From the NCBI RefSeq assembly GCF_040412425.1, contig NC_089742.1, positions 75,003,625-75,067,624 on the forward strand: 64,000 nucleotides of DNA, in the 5' to 3' direction. Positions within the stretch are counted from its first letter, which is position 1. Every line of letters starts with the position of its first letter. Positions 12,150 through 22,800 of this stretch are shown here, in pieces. The notes below the pieces were generated by a model that was not told where the DNA came from, did no database searches, and saw nothing but the letters and a program-made list of their open reading frames with translations. The stretch is from Macrobrachium rosenbergii (lineage: Eukaryota > Arthropoda > Malacostraca > Decapoda > Palaemonidae). Made by a program: the position numbers and the translations under genes.

Positions 12150-12975
12150 ACTACACCCACAAGTGTTGCATCATTGGCATACTGCACTGAGCAGTCTTGT
12201 TTTCCAAGCCAACAACCATATCACTTGTATACACTAAAAGTAACTGTGGATCAAGAACACTACCTAGTGGAACTCCTGACAAAGTAGATCTTGGTTCACT
12301 AAAGATCCCGTCCACAGCAACTCGCTGCTGCTTACCTGTAAGGAAATCTTGAAGTAATCCTAAAATATATCCACCTCCAAGATTCTGAAGTTTATAAAGA
12401 AGTGCCTTGTGATTTACAAAATTGAAAGCAGCACTAAAATCTATTTGAATTACTCTGCACTCGAAACCTTCATCAAGGTTCCCCTGCAAATGGCATGTCA
12501 AATCTAAAAGAGCATCGCAGCTACCTAACTGCTTCTTATATGCATACTGACTATGAGCTAGCAATCCTTTAGATTCCACACACTATACTCATATAATGGC
12601 TTAAAAATAAGATTTTTCATCAACTTTGGAGAGCACAGGGAAAATAGAGAATGGCCTGTAGTTACTGCAGTCTGCAGATATGCTGCCCTTTGGAACAGGC
12701 ACTGTATTATTAAGCTTGAGCTCATCCGCAAAGATACTATGTCGACGTAAAAATCTATAGACTCTACTAATCTTGGGAGACAACATACTAGAAACTTTTT
12801 TTGAAAAACAAAGGAAGAAACCATCATGATCTCCACCCCAGCTATCAAGATTATCCAAAATTTTCTTAACATCCAAGGATGACAAGTATCAGGAAGAGGG
12901 ACATCCTCAGCTGATTGCTTAGCTTCAAAAGCTTGATGAAGCAGTTCAGCCTTTGCCCTAGGGCCAGTAACCAAT
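12150..12975 (-). pseudogene. LINE reverse transcriptase domain, mutated active site
   Basis: Pieces in order: VPVPKGSISADCSNYRPFSI (RT fingers), SQYAYKKQLGSCDALLDL, VIQIDFSAAFNFVNH (first catalytic Asp in IDFSAAF), then a GVPLGSVLDPQLLLVYTSDM block. The following YADD box reads YAND at 12181-12170, changing a catalytic aspartate. Frameshifts separate the pieces. It is not an active RT. Confidence 0.8.
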
Positions 12976-13915
12976 CTACCATCATCAGTTAGTCATGGTG
13001 GAATGGAAGACGAGCCTGACCCAAAGTTAGATGATGCCAATGTGATCCACCAGAGATGAGGCTGAGTAATTCCTTCAAGTTTCCCCTTCAAGGAACTATT
13101 GTAATTTCTCTCGGCTTTATGGTAAGTTCTATTTGCAGCTTGGGGAGACTCAACAAAAATGGTGTAATTTTCATTTGAACAGTTTTGTCACCATGTGTTG
13201 AATTTGGTCTGTTTGTTATGGTAAGTGCTCGTCTACATATCGTTTCATCAAACCATGGATGGTCATTTGTCCTAAATTTGATGACCTTTCTAGGGACATA
13301 TCTTATTAAAATAGCCATCAGCATTTCATTTAACTTCTTCATGGGCTCAGGATCTAATATAGCATCTGAAATATTAAGTGCCTGACAATCTTCAATAATG
13401 CGATCCCAATTGGCTCTAGATTTTAGCCTGACCATTTTTCCAATGACGTTATTAGGAATATACTGATTGACAGATATGTCCATCTCTTAAGGCGCAATGA
13501 TCAGAATTGCTTATATATTCACAGACCTTGGACTTGACAATAGCTGGAACATCTGTGAATATCAAGTCTTAATCTATTACCAGAAATGGGTGTTGGTTCC
13601 TCAGTCGGTTGGACAAAATCAGAGGATACACAGAAATCAAAAGCAGACTGGCCATGTTGATCTGTGAATTTGAATTTAGCCACTCACTGTGCTTTGCATT
13701 GCAGTCTCCACAAATAATGAAGATGAAGCCATACTAATTCTTTACAAAAGACAGTCATATATAGAATTGACACTATTTGGATTGCGGTAAACAGCAAATA
13801 CATAAACATTGTAGAACTTTATGAAGATTTCAAAACAAAGAACTTCATGGCAACTACGCTCCAAATTTTTCTGTCGATAAATAGATTGTCCGGACATAGT
13901 GTATACAGCCATACC

Positions 13916-14323
13916 TTACACATGTGGGATGTTACAGTGATAAATAAAGTCATGGCCATCAAACCTCAGGATTAAAAACTCAGCCTTGTACTTGTTACTA
14001 CTTACAAGAGTCTCAGATAAAAATTTCAAAACGTAGTTACAGGCACAACTGTGGAGACCAAGAAAATTTGACCTTAATCCCCAAATATTTGGGTAAAGTA
14101 CTCTGCAATTGTTCTTACTGTAATGAGTAACAGGCCCAGGGTTCAGCTCAATGTCTCCCAAAAGAATTAAGATTAACAGCATAATATCAGGATCAAAACT
14201 AATAAATAGACTCATAACAACATTGTCAAAATCAACAGAACAATAAGCAAAAATGTTATCAACAACAACAGTATTGACCTTTTTTACAAAAATTTTGTTG
14301 AAAGTATAAGTAAACTTGTCCAT
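13916..14323 (-). pseudogene. LINE N-terminus: 2A-like peptide plus APE endonuclease start
   Basis: An open frame of 135 codons. Residues 47-64 read IMLLILILLGDIELNPGP. DIELNPGP (14155-14132) fits the DxExNPGP consensus of 2A ribosome-skipping peptides. It is followed by NCRVLYPNIWGLRSNFLGLHS and LKFLSETLVSS, the N-terminal strands of an APE-type endonuclease (N and ETL positions). A 2A motif just before the endonuclease is known from some CR1-type LINEs. The frame stops at 13916, before the remaining endonuclease motifs, which continue in other frames. Confidence 0.75.
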
Positions 14324-14389
14324 ATGTCATTGAAAAGAACGCCGGAAGCAACTGGTCGAGCAAGTTGGGGCCGGCACACCTTGTAAGGC

Positions 14390-15030
14390 AAATGAATTCC
14401 AGATTTGTCACAAAAACTGGGGGAGGACATTCAGGATGGATTTAGAAATAAAGCACATTGATTGTACCCTTAGCCAAGATGAACTCAAACCCAAGACCAT
14501 GATAAGCTATGGCACAACTTTTGTTTTGCAGTTCACTGTTATTTCAACTACAGAAAAGCTTATTTAATATTAAAATCAATTCACATATTTTAAATTAATA
14601 AAAATGAAACTATGACAGAGACAATCTGAGCAGATGAGGCTTGAAAGCTATGTCAGCCTCCCACCTCAGAAAGCTTACCAGGCCTAACCTCCCCTTCATG
14701 CCCAGCCACCCAAAGAGATAAAAAAATTGAAGTTTAGTGACACATGATTTTAAGTCAATAACATTCTCAAAAAGCTCCCATGTAGACAAGGCCTCCCAAC
14801 TCTTCCAACTCACCTCAACACCTCCACCCCTCTTGGAGCCCTTGTGGGTTTGCAGTCGTTTAACTCTGTTAACTAGGTTTTGCAGATGATGTAATGAAAG
14901 AAGAAACTGAAACGCATAAAAAGTGAGGCTACAGTTGCTAAAGGTGCTCTTAACACGTCAAAATCAAACAGCCCTCCTTAAATGCCAATTGAAAATCTTC
15001 CTCCTGCCCAACAAAATTATGCACCTATTG
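14390..15030. other. No gene seen
   Basis: AT-rich sequence with no recognised repeat or ORF of substance. It lies between the LINE start and a TIR element. Confidence 0.4.
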
Positions 15031-15032
15031 TT

Positions 15033-15284
15033 TAGGCAGTCCCCAGTTATTGGTAATTTTGTGTCCCCCGAGCGTGACAGTAACCAAAAAGTCGGCGATA
15101 ATACTGCCCGATGACTGGGGATCAGTCTGCCACCGATAAGTGGGGATCAGTGCGATAACCAGGGATCAACGCTGATAACTGGGGGTCGGTGCTGATAACT
15201 GGAGATCGGTGTCGAAAATCCGGTTATCGTTGTCACTAGACAAGTGCCGTAAAACTGGATCGCCGATAACCTGGGACTGCTTGT
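15033..15284. mobile_element. Short TIR element with internal 20-bp tandem repeats
   Basis: The left edge aggcagtccccagttat pairs with the inverted right edge ataacctgggactgctt. Inside, an approximately 20-bp motif (gataactggggatcagtgc) recurs at least five times between 15112 and 15210 with mutations. It is non-coding. The GCAGTCCC edge resembles the CAGGCAGTCCC elements at 33.8 and 48.1 kb. Confidence 0.65.
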
Positions 15285-15289
15285 ATTCA

Positions 15290-16630
15290 TGAAATGAATG
15301 GATCTGTGCCAGAAAATGACTCCTAACACCACACCATGACAAATGGCATTCCTCAGTGAAAACTGTACCAGAGCAGCCAGTTCTGTAAGCCATCCAGTGA
15401 CCAATCAAAATATTCGCCAGGTAATACCCACATGACTTGACACACTAGACCCGAGAGGCTGCAGCAGCAGAACCATCAGCTTTAAGTTTTGAATTACAAA
15501 GAAATCTCACTAGCCAGTCAGAAAACAAGTTAACTCCTCAGCCATCAGTGGCTTGCAGTCCTACCGCCTTCTTGTGGTGAGGAAACAGTCCACTGACTAT
15601 GAGAATGCATGCACATATGTATATATGTATGCTAGTCTCAGAAGTTGTCTGGGACAGTTATTAAAGGCTCCAGATCAGCCTTAGCCCAGGTATTAAGGAT
15701 ATGAGATGGTGAAGTGAGTGCTACTCATGTAAAGACTAAATGTCAAAACTTAGAAGAGAGAGGCTTTGCTTAGATCCATCAGACTTGATGTTTCCATAGG
15801 CAGAAGGATAGGGTCTACTCTACAAGCCATTAAATCAAGCTTCATTGAAGGATCCACCTTGGAGATTGTACTTTTTTATCTTTTACCTTTGAACTTTGAA
15901 AGATAAAGATTCACTCCAGAGAATTGAGACATTATTGGAGTATTATGTCTCAGGTTTAGCTGCTAAAACAAAAGTCATGCTATATTCTCTTTTTTCGATC
16001 ATTGTTAAAACCTCAAGTAAGGAATAAGGAAGACACTACTGTGTCTCACCAGAGCCACAAGGGAGTATCTTCAGGTGAAGATTTTAGAGAGGGTAGTTCT
16101 CATTTGTTCTTATGAATGGGTTCAGTTAGGAGACTATTCCAAGAATACCATTTACCTGTGGCTAAGAGAGGTAATTTTACGGTCTTGTGGGAATGTTTAT
16201 GAGGAGTAACCCCTCAGTAGAGACTCATATCTACTCTTACTAGGTTTTTTCTATATGACTTACCTTGCCAATCACTTAGTATGACTCCAGTGGTCCATTG
16301 GTAGCAGCAGGCCATGTTTTACTAGTTCTAAAAGAGGAAGTGTGTGAGATTCATCATCTTCATCCCATTTTTTGTCCTGATTTCTTTCTTAATTCTCTAG
16401 TTTTTTGTGTAACGCTAATGTGTTTTTAATGAAGATTAATTTTGTTCTTTATAAAATTTTTCTTGTATTCTTTTGATTGTAAAAATATGGTAAAACTATT
16501 ATTTGTGTGAAAATGTTTTAGTTGTTTTTTGTAAGCAAATAGTTTTACTGATGTAAAATTTTCTCCATTTAAGTACTGTAATTTGGTGTGTAATAACAAA
16601 ATATAAAACATTGCTTCATTCATTTTGTTG
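15290..16630. other. Unassigned; possibly decayed coding sequence on plus strand
   Basis: Between about 15640 and 16340 short plus-strand peptides such as REALLRSIRLDVSI, GSTLQAIKSSFIEGSTLEIV and LCLTRATREYLQVKILERVV sit in a loosely consistent order, separated by stops. This looks like an old retroelement or gene remnant, but I cannot name the family. The rest is AT-rich. Confidence 0.3.
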
Positions 16631-16634
16631 ACAG

Positions 16635-16775
16635 ATTGAAGGCATCATTCTAAGGACATCTGATCCAACTTTGACAGAAAATGACTTGCCAGATTATCCC
16701 CCATTACCTGCTACAACTGAATCTCACAAGATAAATGAGATTTTTGTTTAGTATTTTGACAATCTTGATCCTGCA
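16635..16775 (+). pseudogene. Srek1: Srp54/SREK1 exon (linker to RRM2 start) with in-frame stop
   Basis: Bounded by a TTGACAG acceptor and a GTAAGT donor, phase 0 at both ends, 47 codons. The peptide contains SDPTLTENDLPDYPPLPATT then SHKINEI, matching the SREK1/insect Srp54 segment between the two RRMs (DP.L...LPeYPpLp...KIEEI). The start of RRM2 should follow. Here it reads FV, then TAG (16749-16751), then YFDNLDPA. One codon is missing and the RNP2 strand is eroded. The next exon in the gene (38004) continues in phase. The damage is several substitutions rather than one miscall, so I lean towards a decaying copy. Confidence 0.8.
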
Positions 16776-17302
16776 GTAAGTATTGCAAATATTTGGTTAG
16801 TACAGTGACACCTCAACTTATGGATAGTTTGGGGGCCTGCCCCTCCTGCTAAGTAACAAAGATCCATAAATAGCCAACACAATACCATACAGTGGAGCAA
16901 CTCACTTAGTTTTTAGTGGACAGCAATTCTATATAAAATAATTGACTATTGTAATTGGTATTTTGATATATTCATTGTCTAAAATATTCATTCACTTATT
17001 CAGTTTCAGATATATATCTGCTAAATGAATTGCTTGTAATAAAACACACAGTACAGTACTGGATATTATGATGTACTTAACTACTTACTGGGTATTCTTA
17101 CAAGGTATATAAAATACTGTACACAAAAATTATGTAAAATACACACAACTCACACAATATATAAAATATCATGAACATCGTTGTTTTGACTGAAGTTCAG
17201 AATTGCATGCAATACAGGAATGTAGTGACAAAGTTTTCAGTCTGTGTACTTGGATATAAATACACATATGCATAACTTTTAAGGTAAACTATGTTTTCAT
17301 AT
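16776..17302. other. Intron-like AT-rich DNA
   Basis: Begins with the GTAAGT donor of the preceding exon. No ORF. A CAGTGACACCTCAACTTATGG stretch at 16803 resembles a mariner-type terminus, but no convincing partner was found. Confidence 0.4.
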
Positions 17303-18340
17303 AAGTAACTTACCAAATGATTACATAGCTATAGGTTTTAGAAACATGGCAGCCTAAATTCAAAAGTTGAGGTAGTGCCTGATAATTTAGTGTAGGTACA
17401 AGCCCCACCCACTAACGGGAGTACTGGAAACAACTTAGCAGATAGCCTCGTTGTGTTTCTACCGGCTCTTGAGTAACATCAGGGGTTTGCTGCAGCTTTT
17501 GTTTACTGAATTTCAGGTGTATGTCTGGCTTTTGGTGAAGTATTATCACTTATTTGAGTAGCCTTCAAGCTTTAATAGCTTTCTGGATCATTTTTCTAGT
17601 TCTTTGGTTATTATTATGTCTGATTCAGGTTCACCTAGTTTCACTGTTGTTGCAAAACTTGCAAACCAGATTAATCAGTTCTTCGTATGATTCTCATACA
17701 ATTTGCAGTAATTGTAGTGGGTGGAAATATAGTTGGGAGTAAACTTGTGCTACATGTAATGATGAACAAGTTAGAGAGGGATAGAAAAGGAAGCAGCCTC
17801 TAGAGCTGAGAAATGAGCTTCCCTTAGCCTAGGTTAGAAGAAAGCTCTGCTATGCCTTCTTCCCATCTTCCTAATTTTTCTCTGGCTACTAGCCCTCCTA
17901 CTTTTAACCACCTACTCCTGAAGAAGCTATGGTCCTCACTTGTTAACCCGATGGTGTTGCCAGTCTAGAGTCTTGGTTTTGACAAGATAATTAATCTTCT
18001 AGTGATGCAGTGGCGGAATTAGATGCGTTACTGAAGGCGTTTATCGAAAGACGAGGAATCAGAGGCACCACTTCCCTCAAAGTGACAATTGATAGTGTTG
18101 TGCAAGTGGAGGAGGTGGTTACTTGTCCCATCGGCTCTCCTAGACCAAGGTCACTGTCCTGCTCCCTGAATCTGGGAGGAGACATGCCGAAAGTCCAGTG
18201 GAGGCTGATGGGGTTGGCCCACAGGGAGCTGTCCCCTTGGTCAAACCTGGTGCACATTTCAGGTATCGGCAGACAGCCACTGGAAAGGCATCTTGCCAGA
18301 GACAGTTTTTTAAGGGGCGCTCTGATCAGTGAATTTTGAG
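17303..18340 (+). mobile_element. 5' end and gag-like remnant of a second DIRS-like family
   Basis: It starts with AACTTACC...TTACATAGCTATAG, then ACATGGCAGCC..AAATTCAAAA..AGTGCCT. The same layout, diverged, is at the 5' end of the minus-strand DIRS element (reverse of 10021 downward). Plus-strand pieces follow: SYDSHTICSNCSGWKYSWE (Cys pair, then TCATC), a basic/acidic region, and an ORF at 18010-18339 beginning ELDALLKAF. This order fits a DIRS-type gag-like ORF. It is broken by frameshifts, and the rest of the element is not contiguous. Confidence 0.5.
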
Positions 18341-18439
18341 AAATTATCGATTTTTAGTTTTTAACAGTTTTGAACTGATATATGGCTAAATAAACATGTC
18401 CTGAAATATTATTGCTAAAAAAAATTTTAAGTGGGTTAT

Positions 18440-18760
18440 TTTACATTTTTTTTCACCGCATTTGAGTGGCATTGAGCGAAAAATTGTCGGAAACTTTCTG
18501 TATGACTTTTTAGATGGAAGTGAGAAATATACTTTACTTTTCTTCTAAAATACACATATCTACAATAAAAACTGGGCTCTCTCTCTCTCAAAAAATGTAA
18601 TATCAGAGTAAATATGCATCTATGTATTCGATATTAAAATGTGATATAGTCCTGTGAGCGACATTGAGCGACAGATTGTCGTACAATGTTTGTATGACTT
18701 GCCTATTCTGGATAGTAGAAAGTGAGAAATTTACTTCAGTATCCTACTAAAACTACCGAT
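18440..18760. repeat. Imperfect ~190-bp tandem duplication
   Basis: The block gagtggcattgagcgaaaaattgtcgg..tgtatgactt at about 18465 recurs as gagcgacattgagcgacagattgtcg..tgtatgactt at about 18657. In both, it is followed by agtgagaaat and tctactaaaac-type sequence. Non-coding. Confidence 0.65.
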
Positions 18761-19300
18761 TTTCTACGATAAGAGCTTGTTCGTTCTCTAGAAAAATATC
18801 AAACAAAATATAAAAAAAATAAATATATATCTATGTATCTCGATATTTTGAACTTATCACAGATGTACCATGCCAGCTAGTATACATATAATATTTTATA
18901 TTTATTTACATATTTTTACTGCATATTTTTGCAAATATGGAATTATATAAGTAGGTAACAATTCCAAACAATAAACCATCTCATATGTGTGTAGTAACTG
19001 TTTCTGGTTCAAGTGATATCCCAGTGCTCTGTGACAAATTTCCTTTTCTGGTTTTCTTACTGTGTAGTACATTCACACAATTCCATTACCATAAGCAAGA
19101 GAAGTACCACTCTTATGAGGGAGGAATTTGAACGATTGCGTCTCGTAAATTTGTTACAAGAGAGGGACGAAGCAAACGGGAATTGTCTCACCTGCTGGGA
19201 TAGCAACGACACCAGAACACCTGTATCTTAAGTAAGGGATTTGTTTTCCTGTATTTGTGATATTCACATTAGTGGCATTCTAATTAGTTATTACTATATA
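18760..19300. other. No gene seen
   Basis: AT-rich. A 72-codon ORF at 19013-19231 (ending ERDEANGNCLTCWDSNDTRTPVS) has one CxxC but no family I recognise. Confidence 0.35.
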
Positions 19301-19307
19301 TTAAATG

Positions 19308-19455
19308 ATTATAAAAGACCACAAAGCTTGATTTTACAGTGGTGAGTTGTCGTCTGACTTGTGACTTGTGTAGGTTGTATTATATAATTATAAAAGACCA
19401 CAAAGTTTGATTTTACTGCAGTGAGTTGTCGTCTGACTCGTGACATGTGTAGGCT
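19308..19455. repeat. Tandem duplication, period ~80 bp
   Basis: The sequence attataaaagaccacaaag.ttgattttac..gtgagttgtcgtctgact.gtgac.tgtgtagg occurs twice in a row, starting at about 19308 and 19388. Confidence 0.85.
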
Positions 19456-19533
19456 TGGTTGTCCAGTGTTTGTTTATCCACACAGTTGTTTATTTGCTTC
19501 TCCAATATCTGAACAGGGGAAAATATTTCACAA

Positions 19534-19768
<235 letters not shown>

Positions 19769-19784
19769 GTTTATATTTATTTTT

Positions 19785-19970
19785 ATATTTTTGGTGTGGT
19801 AAGGCTATTCCTCAGCAAAATATCAAGACACTCTCTCAGGCACCCCACGTCAACTTCTAAAGCCTGTCTTCTCTCATATATATTTTGGTGTGGTACTATT
19901 CTCAGCAAAATAGCAGGACACTCTCTCAGGCACCCCACGTCAACTTCTAAAAGCCTGTCTTCTCTCGCGG
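19785..19970 (+). repeat. Tandem duplication, period ~92 bp, at edge of DIRS fragment
   Basis: The block ttggtgtggt...ctcagcaaaat..caagacactctctcaggcaccccacgtcaacttctaaa..gcctgtcttctctc is present twice, at about 19790 and 19882. It is joined directly to the DIRS-type RT fragment. Confidence 0.85.
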
Positions 19971-19974
19971 AGCG

Positions 19975-20805
19975 GCCACTACCAGCTCCCAAGTGCCCAG
20001 CGCCAGCCAAATCTTCCAGTTTCAGGCTCTTTGCTTCGGCCCCTCTTCGGCACCTCAAGTGTTCACTCGAGTCCTCGCTCCTGTAGCAAATGACTTCATT
20101 TGAAGAGCCATAAACGTCAGTCTATATCTGGACGACTTGCCTCTTCGATCCCACTTCAAAGGAAAAGTGCATGAAGGACTTGAACATCATCTCTCTCAGG
20201 AACTGGGAATTGTCATCTACCTTCAGAAGTCCCAGTTGGCCCCATTGCAAGAGCTCCTCTATTTGGGGATGAGTCTCACCTCGCAGATTTTTCAGGCCTT
20301 TCCGTCTACCAAGAGAATCGCCAGCTGCCTTCAGACGGCCCACAAACTCCTAGCCCCTTCGTCTTGCTCGGCCCAGCAGTGGATGAGCCTACTGGGGACT
20401 GTCATCCATCAAGACTTTCGTCAAGTTAGGCAAACTTCTCATGAGAGTTTCGCAAATCTTCCTCAAGGCCAACTGGGACATGGAAGCACAGCTGGACACC
20501 TACGTGTTTCCCATAAACCCGAGATCAAGTCGTACCAGCATGGTGGTGGTCCGAATGTGATTTTCGAAGAAAGCCTTCATCCCCTCTGAGCCCAGACCTA
20601 GACTTCTATTCAGACTCCTCAGTTCTAGGTTGGGGAGTCCTCTTGGAGAACAAGAAAGTTTCTGGGACGTGGTTGCCGGAAGAACAGAATCTTCACATCA
20701 ACACCAGAGAGCTGAAAGCAATTCACGTAGGGCTTCAGTGCTTCCTGACCCTAGTTCACAATGAGGCTGTGGTAGTCCATTCAGCCAAACCACAGCTCTA
20801 ACATA
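19975..20805 (+). pseudogene. DIRS-like reverse transcriptase C-terminus and RNase H fragment
   Basis: Plus-strand peptides in order: an LDDLPLRSHFKGK stretch with LGIVIYLQKSQLAPLQELLYLGM (palm/thumb region after the catalytic box), FQAFPSTKRIASC, then FYSDSSVLGWGVLLENKKVSGTW (RNase H first Asp) and LHINTRELKAIHVGLQCFL (RNase H Glu). This RT-then-RNase H order is that of DIRS and other retroelements, and the GWG.LLE..KVSGTW style matches the plus-strand DIRS element at 62.4 kb. It is truncated at both ends and frame-shifted. Confidence 0.7.
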
Positions 20806-21165
20806 CATACGAAAGTGAGGCGGGACTCACTCATTTTTTATGAATTATCACGGAAACAGAGAGAGAGAAATTACAAGAAAATTTTAACCACTGATTAGCA
20901 ACACTCCATTCTTGTCATGTTAAATGACATGTCTGACAGCTTTGCCTTCCACCTTCTTACAAAAGATGTTAAGAATTTGTTTGTTCAAGATAATATTGAA
21001 TTTTGTATTACAGTTTTATTAATATTATTATTATTATTATTATTATCATCATCATCATTATTATTATTTAATAATTTTATTAATCTTATTAATATTTGAA
21101 AATTAGTACATATTATTACTTTAAAAATTAATTTATCATACAAATAAACATACCTTTTTACATGT
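20806..21165. other. No gene seen; (ATT)n-rich
   Basis: Simple ATT/ATC repeats at about 21018-21070. No gene is recognised. Confidence 0.5.
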
Positions 21166-21166
21166 A

Positions 21167-22635
21167 CAGGTTGACCATCACTAATCCGGCAATCAGTAGT
21201 CCGAACAATCAGTAATCCGCACAAAAATGAAGAGAATGAGTAATTTCCAATGTTTCCGCATTAATTTTCAAATTTCCGGGTCATCGTGTGATAACTATAT
21301 TTGACGAAAAGCCGCCGATTTACGTGGCGCAGTGTGTGCTGCATCAACAAACTGGTAGCCTAGCCACATTATACTGAACTCTATTCACATATTAACAGTA
21401 TTATACAAACATCAACATAACAAATGTGCATCTTTTTCATGGATCTTTTAAAAGTTATGCTTTACTACAGTGTTTCCAGTTGTATTATAAATCAATCAAT
21501 GTTTTGTTTTGGGAATCGGTATCAGTATGTTTATTTTACGAGTTTAACTAAGTTCAAAGCGCTTTTTTTTCTAGTTAGCATAAATTAATATGGATACTTT
21601 ATTTATTTGGGGACGAGGATATTTTCGTTGTATATTAAGTTGAAATATAACTTAAATGTCTCGTTGTGAAACTAATTTAGCAATTTTTTTAGTTAATATA
21701 TGACGTTTATCGGGAATCGCCATTGGCGTTTTGGGGAATGTTTGTTTTGTGTGAAATAAATCAAGATTCCGTTCGCTATTTTCTTGTGATTTCATCATAA
21801 TACAAGCTTTACGTATTTATCTTTTATCAAATGTGAAAACAGTAGTAATTTGTATTCTTTCATGCCCAGTAGTTTTGATTAAAATACATTCTCTCCAGTT
21901 TTATTTCTGTCGAGTTTCATCCATGTTGCTGATGCCGCGATAATTTATAGTCATTGGCAGCTTTAACATTGTTTTTCTCAGCTTCAGCTACAACTTGCAG
22001 CTTAAAGTTATTGTAGCAGTATATTTCCCTGATCTCTTTTCTCCAAATAAGGTGTAGTGTAAAAATATATCAGTCCTATTGTACAGTACTTAACGTCATT
22101 TGTAACATAACTACAGTAATTGTGTATTACCGTGCGATGGTTGAAATACAAGCACAACAGTTGTTATCCGATACGATTATTAGCAAAACAACAGTTTCCC
22201 GTTCGGTTGTTTATGGCTGTACACATTTACACAAGAGTATAACGTTACTAACAATACTTTTATCATTATCTTTTACTTTTTTAACTAGCAGATGGAATAA
22301 AGAGATGGAGGAAAAGAAGTTGGTCTATTGTAAGTTGGTCTCTCTACTGCCTGCGATAACTTAAATCTAAAAATATTTTTCCTAAATACTTTCAGGATAT
22401 CGGGTGTTAATTATTGCTAACTCGAAATATCTTAAGTCTAATTATCGTAACTTTCGAGCACTACCTGTATTTGATAATTGTCTTTTCTTTATTAACCAAC
22501 TTGTACTGATTTATGGGGTACTTTAATTCTAAGATGAGGTGCTTAGCTACTGGGTTTCATGTATTCTAGCCTAACAAATGGCTAATCCGGCACCCTCCAG
22601 GTCCCAATGATGCCGGATTACTGATGGTCAACCTA
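21167..22635. mobile_element. ~1.47-kb TIR DNA element, non-autonomous
   Basis: The left terminus AGGTTGACCATCACTAATCC pairs with the inverted right terminus (AGGTTGACCATCAGTAATCC in reverse complement). The match is about 23 of 24 bp through CCGGCA, and TA flanks both sides. This fits a Tc1/mariner-pogo class element. The interior holds no transposase ORF that I recognise. Part of the interior (about 21395-21700) is repeated at about 48500-48850. Confidence 0.75.
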
Positions 22636-22709
22636 TACAATAAAAATTCCTCTCACTAAAAGAAAAAGAGAGAGAGAGAATTATTACTTTTAATAATATT
22701 TAATGTTAT

Positions 22710-22800
22710 TTAACCCTTAAACGCCGAGCCTCTATTTACAAAAACGTCTCCCGTATGCCGGCGGCGTTCGGGAGCTAGCGCCGAAACGGAAAAGAAGTTT
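22710..22800 (+). mobile_element. piggyBac-type terminus (TTAA + CCCTTAAACGCC)
   Basis: TTAA at 22710-22713 is followed by CCCTTAAACGCCGAGCC. TTAA target plus a CCC(T/C)-start terminus is characteristic of piggyBac-superfamily elements. No matching right end is seen, because the satellite and a (TA)n tract follow. Confidence 0.5.

Larger units (their letters stand above)
11396..14323 (-). mobile_element. APE-type LINE (CR1/Jockey group), near full coding span but decayed
   Basis: Reading 14323 to 11396 on the minus strand, the order is: an N-terminal 2A-like motif and endonuclease start (14323-13916), endonuclease remainder and linker (13900-13090), reverse transcriptase (12975-12150), and a C-terminal tail ending SDIPHTVGLWNSLPEDV...FKRRCN (11668-11396). 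These are the components of one LINE ORF2. Many frameshifts and stops interrupt it. The RT active site is altered (see the RT entry). I infer the CR1/Jockey group from the domain style and the 2A motif, not from alignment. Confidence 0.8.

Noticed and set aside
16803..17381. Apparent TIR pair (CAGTGACACCTCAACTT ... AAGTTGAGGTAGTGCC) suggesting a MITE
   Set aside because: The right member lies inside the conserved 5' layout of a DIRS-like element starting at 17303, as comparison with the 10-kb element shows. The pairing is therefore probably chance.
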